A DNA stretch of 10,645 nt from Planctomycetaceae bacterium (GTDB lineage: Bacteria; Planctomycetota; Planctomycetia; Pirellulales; Pirellulaceae): the NCBI GenBank assembly GCA_005773145.1, contig SXHS01000244.1, positions 1 to 10,645 of the forward strand. Reading direction: 5' to 3'. Below, piece by piece: positions 1-7,739 of the stretch. The notes beneath the pieces were generated by a model, which had not been told where the DNA came from, made no database searches, and saw only the letters and a list, made by a program, of their open reading frames with translations. Positions within the stretch are counted from its first letter, which is position 1; the number at the start of each line of letters is the position of its first letter. A program made the position numbers and the translations under genes.

Positions 1-1
1 C

Positions 2-2173
2 ATCGCGATCGCGGCCATGCTCTGCTTCTTGGCTTGGCGCCGTTCGGGCTACCGGCCCAGCATGGGAGTGCTCGAGGTGCTGCGGTTTGTGTTGGTGGTT
101 GTCGCTGTGGTGCTGTTCAATCAGCCGGAGGTCGTGCAGGAGTTTCGGCCATCGGGCAAACCGACGGTTGTCGTCTTGTCGGACGATTCTCCGAGCATGC
201 AGACGCGCGATGTGCGATCCTCGCCAACCCCCGCTGCCGGCAAGGATACGGCGACGGCTGCCGCGCCAGCAGCAGGTGCCTACGAGTCGCGAACGGCCGC
301 GATCGGGCCATTGACTAAGCCGGAGGCGTGGAGTGCCTTGCAGGATCGCTTTCAAGTGGTACACCAAGCGTTCTCGGCACCCGATGGCTCAAAGCGGACC
401 AATCTGAACGAACCGCTCGCCAGTCTGATCGATGAGCACCCTCGCCTGCTCGCGGTGGTGGTGGCATCCGATGGGGACTGGAACGCGGGTGGCTCCCCCG
501 TACCGGCGGCAACGCGCTTGCGCATGAAGGGGGTCCCTGTGTTTTCCGTTCCGGTGGGCCAGCCGACACGTCTGCCGGATATCGAGTTACTGAGCCTGGA
601 TGCGCCGACCTTTGCGGTCGCTGGCAAGGTGGTGCGGATTCCGTTTGTGATCGACAGTTCGCTGCCGCGCGAGCATGTGGCCACCGTAACGTTGCGCGCG
701 TCGGCGGGGGATGAGGTTCAAGAGGAGATTGCCATCGCGCCGATGGGGCGAACACACGCCGCGATTTCCTGGAAGCCCCAGACAACCGGTGATGTCACGC
801 TCACGGCCGTCATTCCACCGCATCCGGAGGAGACGATGACCGACAATAACAAACTCTCCGCTCCCATCGCAATTCGTGAAGAGCGTTTGCGCGTGTTGAT
901 TGTCGAATCGTATCCACGGTGGGAGTATCGCTATCTGCGGAATGCCTTGTCGCGTGATCCGGGAGTTGATGTGGCATGTTTGCTGTTTCATCCCGAGTTG
1001 GGGAAGGTTGGTGGCGGTAACAAGGACTACATCCCGCAGTTTCCGCCGGGATTGGACCAACTTTCTTTGTACGACGTGATTTTTCTGGGGGATGTGGGGC
1101 TCGACAATGGCCAGTTGACGGAAGAGCAATGTCGATGGATCAAGGGAGTGGTGCAGCACCAGGCGACCGGACTGGTGTTCATGCCGGGCATCTATGGTCG
1201 GCATCTATCGTTATTGGAATCGGAGTTGGGAGAACTCTACCCCGTTGTGCTCGATGCAACCCAATCGGGCGGCTGGGGATCGCGCACGCCCAACCATTTT
1301 GAATTAACGGAAACCGGTCAGCGCAGTTTGCTGACGAAATTGGCGGATACCGAGGAAGAGAGCGCTGCCGTGTGGGAGGGGCTGCCTGGATTTCAGTGGT
1401 ATGCGGCCGTCGAACGTGCGAAACCGGGCGCGGAGGTGCTGTGCGTGCATCAGGAGGCGGACAACGCCTTCGGACGTCTACCACTGCTCGTCACACGCAC
1501 CTTCGGCGCTGGCAAGATTCTCTTCATGGGAACGGATGGCGCCTGGCGGTGGCGGAAAGGGGTGGAAGACAAGTATCACTATCGGTTTTGGGGGCAGGTC
1601 GTGCGTTGGATGGCCTATCAACGCAACATGGCCAAAGGCGAGACCATGCGACTGTATTATTCGCCGGATCAGCCGCAGTTGGATCAGACCGTCATGTTGA
1701 ACGCCAACGTGATGGAGTTGGGGGGAGAGCCGCTACAGAACGGAACGGTTACCGCGCGGATCGTCGCGCCCTCGGGCGCGGTGGATACGGTGCGCATGCC
1801 GAGCGTGGGGGAGGAATGGGGTGCGTACTCAGGCCGCCACACGTTACGTGAGCCCGGACGACACGAAATCACCTTGGCCTGCCAGGAGACCGGTGCCAGC
1901 TTGCAGACATCCGTATTCGTCCAGGGGGTGGCCGACGAGCGCCCCGGGCGAGCTGCACGACCCGATGTCTTGGCGGAAATCAGCCGAATTACCCAAGGGA
2001 AAATCCTGGATGTCCGGGACGTGCCAGCGGCCGTGCGGGCCTTGTCGGAGCTGCCAACACCCCCGGCCGTCATGCGTCGCGTACAATTATGGTGTCATCC
2101 TTTGGTGGGCGGGACGTTTGTGACCCTACTGGGCGTATTTTGGGTAGGCCGAAAAATGCTGGGGCTGATTTGA
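2..2173 (+). CDS. VWA-domain membrane protein with degenerate amidotransferase-like domain (5' partial)
   Basis: The reading frame is open to the first base. The ATG at 17 lies inside a hydrophobic helix (I-A-I-A-A-M-L-C-F-L), so the true start is probably upstream of the window. Numbering from that Met: a second membrane helix spans about 16-34. A VWA domain (about 50-180) has a full MIDAS set: D56-x-S58-x-S60, T128 in a TNL motif, and D152 in SDGDWN. A beta-rich region (about 185-285) follows. A Rossmann-like, class I glutamine-amidotransferase-like domain (about 290-535) begins RVLIVESYPRWEYRYLRNA and ends near MGTDGAWRWR; no cysteine sits at the expected nucleophile elbow (MPGIYG, 389-394), so it is probably not catalytic. 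A beta domain (about 545-640) and a final membrane helix (about 696-714) complete it. Most of the protein should lie outside the cytoplasmic membrane. Such proteins occur in planctomycete MoxR/DUF58 (Bat-like) loci; binding of metal-dependent protein partners is inferred. Confidence 0.85.
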   Translation: MAIAAMLCFLAWRRSGYRPSMGVLEVLRFVLVVVAVVLFNQPEVVQEFRPSGKPTVVVLSDDSPSMQTRDVRSSPTPAAGKDTATAAAPAAGAYESRTAAIGPLTKPEAWSALQDRFQVVHQAFSAPDGSKRTNLNEPLASLIDEHPRLLAVVVASDGDWNAGGSPVPAATRLRMKGVPVFSVPVGQPTRLPDIELLSLDAPTFAVAGKVVRIPFVIDSSLPREHVATVTLRASAGDEVQEEIAIAPMGRTHAAISWKPQTTGDVTLTAVIPPHPEETMTDNNKLSAPIAIREERLRVLIVESYPRWEYRYLRNALSRDPGVDVACLLFHPELGKVGGGNKDYIPQFPPGLDQLSLYDVIFLGDVGLDNGQLTEEQCRWIKGVVQHQATGLVFMPGIYGRHLSLLESELGELYPVVLDATQSGGWGSRTPNHFELTETGQRSLLTKLADTEEESAAVWEGLPGFQWYAAVERAKPGAEVLCVHQEADNAFGRLPLLVTRTFGAGKILFMGTDGAWRWRKGVEDKYHYRFWGQVVRWMAYQRNMAKGETMRLYYSPDQPQLDQTVMLNANVMELGGEPLQNGTVTARIVAPSGAVDTVRMPSVGEEWGAYSGRHTLREPGRHEITLACQETGASLQTSVFVQGVADERPGRAARPDVLAEISRITQGKILDVRDVPAAVRALSELPTPPAVMRRVQLWCHPLVGGTFVTLLGVFWVGRKMLGLI

Positions 2174-2210
2174 TCTTGGACGAAGCGGTGTCTTTTGAGG
2201 AACCATCGAA

Positions 2211-5200
2211 ATGTCACTTCAACTGCCCGATAGTTTGCTCCAAAAGTTGGACCGATATCGCACTCATGTGTGGCGCATCAAGCTGACCGAGTCGCTCGGT
2301 GCTGCCGCGTTGGCCGTGCTGACCGGCTACCTATTGGCCTTCCTTGGAGATCGCTGGTGGGATGTGCCTTCGGGTGCGCGGTGGCTGTTGTGGGGCGCCG
2401 CCGCCATGGCGTGTGCTCTGATTCCCTGGCAGTTGTATCGCTGGATTTGGTGTCGGCGGACCCACGAGCAGGTGGCCCGATTGCTAGGCCACACGGCACC
2501 CGCGATTGGGGATCGTCTCTTGGGTGTGTTGGAACTGGTGCATAGCGATGCCGAGCAGGCGCGCTCCCCCGCATTGTGTCGCGCGGCCGTCGAACAGGTG
2601 GCTCACGATGCGGCGGACTGGGATTTGCCGCAGCACGCGCCCAAGTCCTATCATCGGCGACTCGCGGTTTCGGCCGGCGCGTTGGGGGGGATCGCCGTTC
2701 TTCTAGCTGTAGCCGTTACCCCTGCGGCCTGGAATGCCTGGCAGCGATTCTTGGCACCGTGGTCCGACCTGCCGCGGTACACCTTCGCGGCGGTCGAGCG
2801 GTTGCCTGGCCAGATGGTCGTGCCACATGGTGAGCCGTTCACGCTGTCCGTTGGTTTGCAGGCCGATTCCTGGTGGCGTCCCCATTTTGGACGTGGTACG
2901 CTCGGCGGACGAATGCCGATCGTTGCCAATTTGGCGCAGGATGGATATGCCTTCCAATTGCCCGCGCAGCTTGAGCCCGTGCGGTGGCAAATGCGGATCG
3001 GTGATGCGACACAGTGGGTGGAATTGATTCCGACTGTTCGTCCAGAGCTGACATCCTTGATCGCGCAAATTCAATTGCCCGACTATTTGCAGCGTCCGAA
3101 TGCCTCACAGCGTGACGTGCGTGGTGGTGCGATCTCCATCGTGGCCGGCAGCCGGGCGCAATTCACGGCTAGCGTCAATCGCGACTTGGCGGCGGCCATG
3201 GTGAATGATCAGGCCCGCACTCCGACCGATCGCACCATTTCCAGTCCCGAATTGCCAATCGATGAATCCAAGACGTTGGATTTTTCCTGGCGCGATGTGT
3301 TGGGGCTATCCAGTAAGGAACCCTTTCGACTGAGCATCACGCGGAGCGATGACGAGGCTCCGGTGATCAGTTGCGAAGGCCTGGCCCGTCAACAGGTTGT
3401 ATTGGATTCGCAACAGTTGCAATTTAAGGTCAAGGTCAATGACGATTTTGGTATTCGTCGCGTGGGAATGGAGTGGCAGCCGATCCGTATGCCGGGACAA
3501 TCCGCCGGCAAGCCGGGGGAACAGATGCTGGCCGCCGGCGGCGCCGAACAAGCGACGATGGATGTCGCAGGAACTTTCACCGCCACAGCCTTGGGCATTG
3601 AACCGCAGCCGCTGCAATTGCGTCTGTTCGCTGAGGACTATTTGCCCGGTCGCGAACGCGTGTATTCGTCGGCCTATGTGATGTACGTCCTGAACGCCGA
3701 GGATCACGCCATCTGGTTGACCGAACAATTGAACAAGTGGCACCGACAGGCGCTGGAAGTTCGCGATCGCGAGCTGCAGCTGTATGAGACGAATAAGCAG
3801 TTGCGCGAACTGTCGCCCGAGGACCTGGATCAACCGGAAACCCGCAAACAAATTGAAAGACAAGCGGCAGCGGAACAGACCAACGGTCGGCGGTTGACCT
3901 CGTTGACCGGATCCGGAGAGGATCTGATCCGACAAGCCTCTCGGAATCCGGAGTTTGGCGTGGGGCATCTAGAACAGTGGGCGGAAATGCTGCAGATCCT
4001 CCGTGATATTTCGTCCAATCGCATGCCGTCGGTCTCCGACTTGTTGCGCGAGGCGGCTCAGGCGCCACAAGTGGCGGCCAATCGACGCGGTCCGTCGGCT
4101 CCTGCCGCTGGGTCGATTCGTCGCTCGCTGAACGGAAAGCCCGGACAAACAGAGGACCCCAAAGGCAAGCTGCCACCGGCCGCGCCGCAGGTGGTCGATG
4201 CCGAGTCGAACCAACAACCACCCAGCCAGGATGACACCGAAGACGAGCAAAAGAAGAAAGCGGGTGCAGGCGGTCTGAAACTCCCCGTGACGACCTTGGC
4301 CGGTGACGGAAAGTCTAAAGGTAAAAAGAATCCGCCAAGTCCAGCAGGCGACAAAATGGAGCAGGCCGTCGAACGACAACGGGATCTGTTGGCCGAATTC
4401 GATCGGATTGCCAATGAACTCAACAAGATCCTGGCGAATCTGGAGGGGAGTACCTTGGTCAAACGGCTGAAGGCTGCTTCACGCCAACAATTGAGAATCG
4501 CCGGGAGTATCTCCGACATGATCACTGCGGCGTTTGGCCGCGCTGAGTCACAACTCGACGAATCGTCTCGGCAGTCGTTTCGCGAACTGTCCGCCGAGGA
4601 GTCCACGGGGAGTATCAAAGTTTCGTACATCATGGACGACCTGCAGGCCTATTTCGAACGGCGGCCGTTCGTGCGCTTCCGCGCGGTTTTGGACGATATG
4701 AAGAAACAGGATGTCGTGGGCAACCTGCGACAACTGGCCGATGAGCTCCCCAAAGAACACGGCCTGGGGATCGCGCAATGCGAGTTCTGGTCGGACAGCC
4801 TCGATCGCTGGGCCGAGGATCTGGTCGACCCTGCCGGCAGCGGTTCGTGCCCGGGCTGTAAGTCGTCGGATAGCTTGCCGCCGTCGGTTGTTTTGGAGGT
4901 GCTGCAGATCCTTGAAGGGGAAGTGAATCTACGCGAAGACACGCGCGTGACCGAGCAGGCTCGCACTGCCGTGGAAAAGCCAGAGTATGGCGAGCGCTCG
5001 AAGGGGCTGGCCAAGCGGCAGGAAACCCTCGGCGATCGAGTGGCTAAGGTAACCGAGCGCATTCGCGAATTACCGGAAGGGGGCAAACGATTCGCGTACG
5101 AAATCAACTTGCTCAATGCGGTTCATGGCGTGATGGGCGAGGCGCGTGAGATACTCGGTCGTCCCGATACGGGCTCGCTGGCCGTGGCGGCCGAAACCGA

Positions 5201-5459
5201 GGCCATCGAACTCTTGCTCCAGTCCAAACGCATCAACCCCAAAGGAGGCGGAGGGGGCGGATCATCGCCAGGGGGCGGCGGTGGTGGCACCACGACGGAT
5301 TCGGCCATTGCCCTGTTGGGAAAGGGCGCGAACACCAAGGAGGTCCGCCAAGATCGTGGCGTGCAACATAGCAGCGGCACAACCGGCACCGTGTTGCCAG
5401 AGGAATTCCGAGCAGGCCTGGACCAGTACTTGAACCGACTTGCCGAGCCCGAGGGTTAG
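2211..5459 (+). CDS. Large three-helix membrane protein with coiled coils and glycine-rich linker (planctomycete family, DUF4175-like)
   Basis: This 1082-residue protein starts 37 bases after the previous stop; TGAGGA at 2196-2201 is a good ribosome site for this ATG. Membrane helices are seen at about 28-46, 57-80 and 151-170. A beta-rich part (about 190-500) includes VNDDFGIRRVGMEW (409-422), an Ig-like strand pattern I associate with DUF4175-like proteins. A charged coiled coil spans about 505-565. A Pro/Lys/Gln-rich, probably disordered stretch (about 625-712) follows, then more helical segments (about 713-1000). A CPGC pair (C880, C883) interrupts the helical part. Two runs of six glycines (1012-1017, 1021-1026) lead to a C-terminal segment with LPEEFRAGLDQYLNRL (1062-1077). 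No enzyme motif is visible. It probably acts as a membrane-anchored scaffold with the VWA protein encoded just before it. The family name is a recollection, not a search result; that this is a real gene is certain. Confidence 0.85.
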   Translation: MSLQLPDSLLQKLDRYRTHVWRIKLTESLGAAALAVLTGYLLAFLGDRWWDVPSGARWLLWGAAAMACALIPWQLYRWIWCRRTHEQVARLLGHTAPAIGDRLLGVLELVHSDAEQARSPALCRAAVEQVAHDAADWDLPQHAPKSYHRRLAVSAGALGGIAVLLAVAVTPAAWNAWQRFLAPWSDLPRYTFAAVERLPGQMVVPHGEPFTLSVGLQADSWWRPHFGRGTLGGRMPIVANLAQDGYAFQLPAQLEPVRWQMRIGDATQWVELIPTVRPELTSLIAQIQLPDYLQRPNASQRDVRGGAISIVAGSRAQFTASVNRDLAAAMVNDQARTPTDRTISSPELPIDESKTLDFSWRDVLGLSSKEPFRLSITRSDDEAPVISCEGLARQQVVLDSQQLQFKVKVNDDFGIRRVGMEWQPIRMPGQSAGKPGEQMLAAGGAEQATMDVAGTFTATALGIEPQPLQLRLFAEDYLPGRERVYSSAYVMYVLNAEDHAIWLTEQLNKWHRQALEVRDRELQLYETNKQLRELSPEDLDQPETRKQIERQAAAEQTNGRRLTSLTGSGEDLIRQASRNPEFGVGHLEQWAEMLQILRDISSNRMPSVSDLLREAAQAPQVAANRRGPSAPAAGSIRRSLNGKPGQTEDPKGKLPPAAPQVVDAESNQQPPSQDDTEDEQKKKAGAGGLKLPVTTLAGDGKSKGKKNPPSPAGDKMEQAVERQRDLLAEFDRIANELNKILANLEGSTLVKRLKAASRQQLRIAGSISDMITAAFGRAESQLDESSRQSFRELSAEESTGSIKVSYIMDDLQAYFERRPFVRFRAVLDDMKKQDVVGNLRQLADELPKEHGLGIAQCEFWSDSLDRWAEDLVDPAGSGSCPGCKSSDSLPPSVVLEVLQILEGEVNLREDTRVTEQARTAVEKPEYGERSKGLAKRQETLGDRVAKVTERIRELPEGGKRFAYEINLLNAVHGVMGEAREILGRPDTGSLAVAAETEAIELLLQSKRINPKGGGGGGSSPGGGGGGTTTDSAIALLGKGANTKEVRQDRGVQHSSGTTGTVLPEEFRAGLDQYLNRLAEPEG

Positions 5460-5511
5460 TGCCATGTTAAAACCTGTCATCTCGCTTGACTCGTTCCCAG
5501 GCGGCTTCCGC

Positions 5512-5540
5512 ACTACAAGCACGTGGCGCAAGCCAGTGAG
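5512..5540 (+). repeat. 29-base repeat unit, forward copy (ACTACAAGCACG...AGTGAG)
   Basis: This unit matches the reverse complement of 5651-5679 at 26 of 29 positions without gaps. It starts ACTACAAGCACG, has GCGCAAGC in the middle and ends AGTGAG. The differences are TG versus AA after the first block, and C versus G before AGTGAG. The two copies face each other across 110 bases. Confidence 0.7.
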
Positions 5541-5650
5541 CAAGCACGAGCGTCCAACGGGGCCAGTGACCTATTCATCGGCGCACTCCCTAGACGTCGG
5601 GATGCGTCCGCACTCCTGCCGATCGCCGCATAACCCTCAGTTGCGTGGGA

Positions 5651-5679
5651 CTCACTCGCTTGCGCTTCGTGCTTGTAGT
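5651..5679 (-). repeat. 29-base repeat unit, inverted copy
   Basis: On the minus strand this reads ACTACAAGCACG, AA, GCGCAAGC, G, AGTGAG, matching the forward copy at 5512-5540 at 26 of 29 bases. Paired in RNA, the two units would form a long imperfect stem closing a 110-base loop. Confidence 0.7.
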
Positions 5680-5691
5680 TTTATCTCGATC

Positions 5692-5707
5692 CCAGGCGGG
5701 AGCCTGG
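5692..5707. repeat. CCAGGC-GGGA-GCCTGG hairpin
   Basis: A perfect 6-bp inverted repeat closes a 4-base loop. It is the compact form of the same TCCCAGGC motif that marks the outer ends of the cluster. No T-tract follows, so it is not called a terminator. Confidence 0.6.
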
Positions 5708-5761
5708 AAACGCGCGTCAAAAAGCCTTCACGGCGTTGCTCTTCGGGGCCCGAGCCTAACT

Positions 5762-5774
5762 TACGTGGCACGTA
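5762..5774. repeat. TACGTG-G-CACGTA palindrome
   Basis: A perfect 6-bp inverted repeat about a single central G. It could be a short dyad operator or part of the repeat element; a protein site is not otherwise supported. It lies 69 bases upstream of the next start codon. Confidence 0.35.
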
Positions 5775-5843
5775 CAGGGCTTTGCCTGGGAACAAGTGGT
5801 ATGGGACACCCTACACGCCTAAAATCAAAAAGTTGAGACCTCT

Positions 5844-6824
5844 ATGAGATCGACAGCCACCATCATCGTCACCATGCTCGTCGTCGTTTGGCCGTGGTGC
5901 GTCAGCGGCGCGGAACCAGACCATAAGGACGCGCCACGTGGCTATGAAGACGCGGCAACAGCCGCACAACCGCAGGAGCCAGACGCCGCCGCCGATGAAC
6001 TCCCCGAGGGACTGCCCGAAGCGCCGCAGGAGGGCGATCTGCGGATTGAGGTTGACGTTGCGGCACCAGTGCCGCCGGAAGCCGTCCAACCTGAACCCGA
6101 CGCGGCGATGCTCGAGATGGAGAAACAATTACGGCCGCAAATCGTTGCGATGGCCAAGTCCGAGCTGTCCTTCATGCGTCAAATCTGCGTCCCTAGCGAA
6201 GAGGAAGACGCGCGGATCATCGACGCGATGAAAGGTCCCGTGCGGGATGCCACCCGTCAAGCGGCCCAGGCCCAGGCGGGCCCCGAGGGAAATGGAAGGG
6301 AGCGCCGCATGGTCGTGGGGCACGTCAACGGGCGTGTCGTGATGGCCGGGGTCTCCGCGCGGCAGGTGATCCAACAGGGGCTGACCGAGGCCGTGCGTCA
6401 GGTGATGTCCGAGCCAATGGCGGAGCGATATCAGGCGGAATTGGACGATCGCCAAGTCTTTCGGAAGCGAGCATTAGCGAAGAGTCTTGTGGCCAGCTTG
6501 GATGAAATGCTGGAGCTGTCCGTACAACAGCGAGCCGAATTGACCGAGTCCTTAATGGCCAATTGGAATCGCGACTGGGAAATGGTTATGAATCAGCTCA
6601 TGCGACATAATCGGGGTTACGTTCCGGAAATCCCCGACAATCTGATCGCCCCGACGCTGTCCGATCACCAACGTAAGGTGTGGAACCGACTGCAGAAAAT
6701 TGGGGGCCAACAATTCGGTGGGTTTGTGGAGAACAACTGGCTGGATCAGTTTGGTGGCCAGATTGGCGACAATGCCGATAACGGTAACGAACCCGATCCT
6801 TTTGCCGAAACCGAGCAAGGGTAA
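5844..6824 (+). CDS. Exported protein of unknown function, paralogue of the next gene
   Basis: This 326-residue product begins with a signal peptide: basic MRSTA, a hydrophobic core to about 18 and probable cleavage after SGA (21-23). An acidic Pro/Ala/Glu-rich, likely disordered linker runs from about 24 to 90. A helical region follows, with ELSFMRQICVPSEEE (107-121), a short Gly-rich turn near 145-165, and a helical block 180-290 containing RY (195-196), FR (206-207), E221, R230 and L233. The tail after about 305 is Asp/Asn/Glu-rich. No catalytic motif is seen. Residues 195-233 match 193-231 of the following product without gaps (13 of 39 identical), so the two share ancestry. It probably works in the periplasm. 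The ribosome site is weak, but the start is supported by the signal peptide. I recall similar proteins only in planctomycetes. Confidence 0.82.
   Translation: MRSTATIIVTMLVVVWPWCVSGAEPDHKDAPRGYEDAATAAQPQEPDAAADELPEGLPEAPQEGDLRIEVDVAAPVPPEAVQPEPDAAMLEMEKQLRPQIVAMAKSELSFMRQICVPSEEEDARIIDAMKGPVRDATRQAAQAQAGPEGNGRERRMVVGHVNGRVVMAGVSARQVIQQGLTEAVRQVMSEPMAERYQAELDDRQVFRKRALAKSLVASLDEMLELSVQQRAELTESLMANWNRDWEMVMNQLMRHNRGYVPEIPDNLIAPTLSDHQRKVWNRLQKIGGQQFGGFVENNWLDQFGGQIGDNADNGNEPDPFAETEQG
6817..6821 (+). promoter_or_regulatory. Ribosome site AAGGG that fixes the start of the next gene
   Basis: AAGGG ends seven bases before the ATG at 6829 and lies at the end of the previous gene. It supports 6829 over the in-frame ATG at 6700, which lies inside the preceding coding sequence and would put 43 residues before the signal peptide. 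The ATG at 6824 is followed at once by CGA TGA and is not used. Confidence 0.6.
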
Positions 6825-6828
6825 TGCG

Positions 6829-7728
6829 ATGAAGCAACCCAAACAACACAGGATTCGTGCCCCCTGGATATGGACCGTAGCGTTGGCCTTTCTGGCGGGC
6901 TGGGGCAACCACGGCACGGCGATCGTCGTGGCGCAGGTTATTGAGTTCACCGAGGTCGATCCGGCGCGACAGAACGCAGCGGCGGATCTCCAACAGCGTG
7001 GTCAGTTCGAATTGCCCGACAACTTTCTCGAGGCCCAAATCATGGGTGGTATGGGCGGCGGCGAGAATCGAGGCATAGAGGCCGTGCTGAATGAATCCTT
7101 GCAATTGCGGATCGACTCGCTGGATCGTGTCTGTTTGTTTTCGGACTCGCAACGTCAAGACCTGGAGTTTGCGGGGCAGGGGGATATTCGACGGTTTCTG
7201 GTGCGTGTGGAGCAAGCCAAGGATAAGACTTTCAAGTTGCGAGAATCCCTGGAGCCGCTGGATCAAGAGAAATGGCAAAAGCTATGGCAAGAGGTGTGGC
7301 CCATCACACAGCCATTGCAACAACAGGTGCAAAATGGTGTCCATGACACGGACTCGCTTTTTGGCAAAGTTGTGCGCTCATTGCTCAGTCCAGAGCAACA
7401 ATCCCGATACGATGTGGAGCGACAAGAGCAGATACGATTTCGTTACCACGCCATGATTGACCAATTTGTGGCCGATATTTGCGAACGGATGCCGTTGACC
7501 GTGGTCAATCGAGAAACACTCATTCGAATGATCCGAGAGTTGCCGGAACCAACGCGGATTCCCGGCAATGACGGGATGGCGAGTTACTACGTGGCTTGGA
7601 AGATCTCGCAGATTCCGGAAGACCAGCTTCGACCCATGTTGCCGGACAACGACTGGAAATTGATCAGCCGCTTTATGGGACAGGTTCGCGGCATGTCCGA
7701 GCATATTAAGACCCAATACGGCCAGTAG
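6829..7728 (+). CDS. Exported helical protein of unknown function, paralogue of the preceding gene
   Basis: This 299-residue product starts 4 bases after the previous stop, so translational coupling is likely. The signal peptide has a basic N-region (KQPKQHRIR) and a hydrophobic core at about 11-25; cleavage is probable near IVVA|Q (35-36). The mature part is predominantly helical: a Gly-rich turn GGMGGGEN (73-80), a DRVCLFSDSQRQ segment (99-110) with Cys102, then LLSPEQQSRY (185-194), FR (204-205), E219, R228 and a C-terminal helix with the motif LPDNDWKLISRF. The SPEQQ segment recalls the LTxxQ signature of Spy/CpxP-type periplasmic chaperones, but that resemblance is short and may be chance. 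No active-site motif is visible. It shares fold and motif order with the preceding product but lacks its acidic linker and acidic tail. Confidence 0.83.
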   Translation: MKQPKQHRIRAPWIWTVALAFLAGWGNHGTAIVVAQVIEFTEVDPARQNAAADLQQRGQFELPDNFLEAQIMGGMGGGENRGIEAVLNESLQLRIDSLDRVCLFSDSQRQDLEFAGQGDIRRFLVRVEQAKDKTFKLRESLEPLDQEKWQKLWQEVWPITQPLQQQVQNGVHDTDSLFGKVVRSLLSPEQQSRYDVERQEQIRFRYHAMIDQFVADICERMPLTVVNRETLIRMIRELPEPTRIPGNDGMASYYVAWKISQIPEDQLRPMLPDNDWKLISRFMGQVRGMSEHIKTQYGQ

Positions 7729-7733
7729 AGGAA
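7727..7733 (+). promoter_or_regulatory. Ribosome site AGAGGAA overlapping the upstream stop codon
   Basis: AGAGGAA begins within the TAG stop (7726-7728) of the previous gene and lies six bases before the ATG at 7740. It is the strongest ribosome site in the second gene block. Because the upstream ribosome stops on top of it, the two genes are probably coupled, and it supports 7740 over the later in-frame ATG (residue 16). Confidence 0.6.
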
Positions 7734-7739
7734 TTTCTT

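Larger units (their letters stand above)
5493..5793. repeat. Composite intergenic repeat bounded by GTTCCCAGGC / GCCTGGGAAC
   Basis: The outer arms GTTCCCAGGC (5493-5502) and GCCTGGGAAC (5784-5793) are exact reverse complements, 10 of 10, enclosing about 280 bases. TCCCAGGCGG also occurs as an exact direct repeat at 5495-5504 and 5690-5699. From memory, GTTCCCAGGC-type palindromes and the ACTACAAGCACG units inside are scattered in Pirellulaceae intergenic regions, which suggests a dispersed REP- or MITE-like element. No transposase, clear target duplication or long terminal repeat is seen. Confidence 0.6.
5460..5843. other. 384-base non-coding gap holding a repeat cluster
   Basis: This gap separates the two gene blocks. 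It contains two inverted 29-base units, three copies of TCCCAGGC in both orientations, a 6-bp hairpin and a small palindrome, each listed separately. I see no T-run after a stem, so no intrinsic terminator is supported, and no convincing -35/-10 pair. The frame 5440-5847 is open but its translation is rich in Arg, Pro and Ser, carries no signal or domain, and runs through the repeats, so I treat it as chance. The ribosome site for the next gene is weak (GAGA, 5835-5838). Confidence 0.75.

Noticed and set aside
587..1204. Long minus-strand frame opposite the VWA gene
   Set aside because: It is a shadow of the codon bias in the + strand gene; its translation shows no domain, and the + frame has clear motifs throughout the same interval.
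3306..3968. 220-codon minus-strand frame opposite the large membrane protein gene
   Set aside because: It sits entirely within a gene with recognisable features on the other strand and has no start context or family resemblance.
5692..5707. Hairpin as an intrinsic terminator for the first gene block
   Set aside because: It lies 233 bases after the stop and is followed by AAACGCGCG, not a T-run; it is better explained as part of the repeat family.
5797..5825. TAAAAT (5820-5825) as a -10 box for the second gene block
   Set aside because: The position 17 bases upstream (TGGTAT) is a poor -35 and the leader would be only about 12 bases. A promoter somewhere in the gap is plausible but this one is not supported.
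5440..5847. Open frame of 135 codons across the gap between gene blocks
   Set aside because: It overlaps the end of the large gene and the next start, consists of translated repeat units, is rich in Arg/Pro/Ser, and has no signal, domain or ribosome site. Chance frames like this are expected in repeat-rich GC-rich DNA.
6700..6828. Upstream in-frame start adding 43 residues to the gene at 6829
   Set aside because: It lies within the previous gene, would bury the signal peptide, and has no better ribosome site than AAGGG at 6817-6821.
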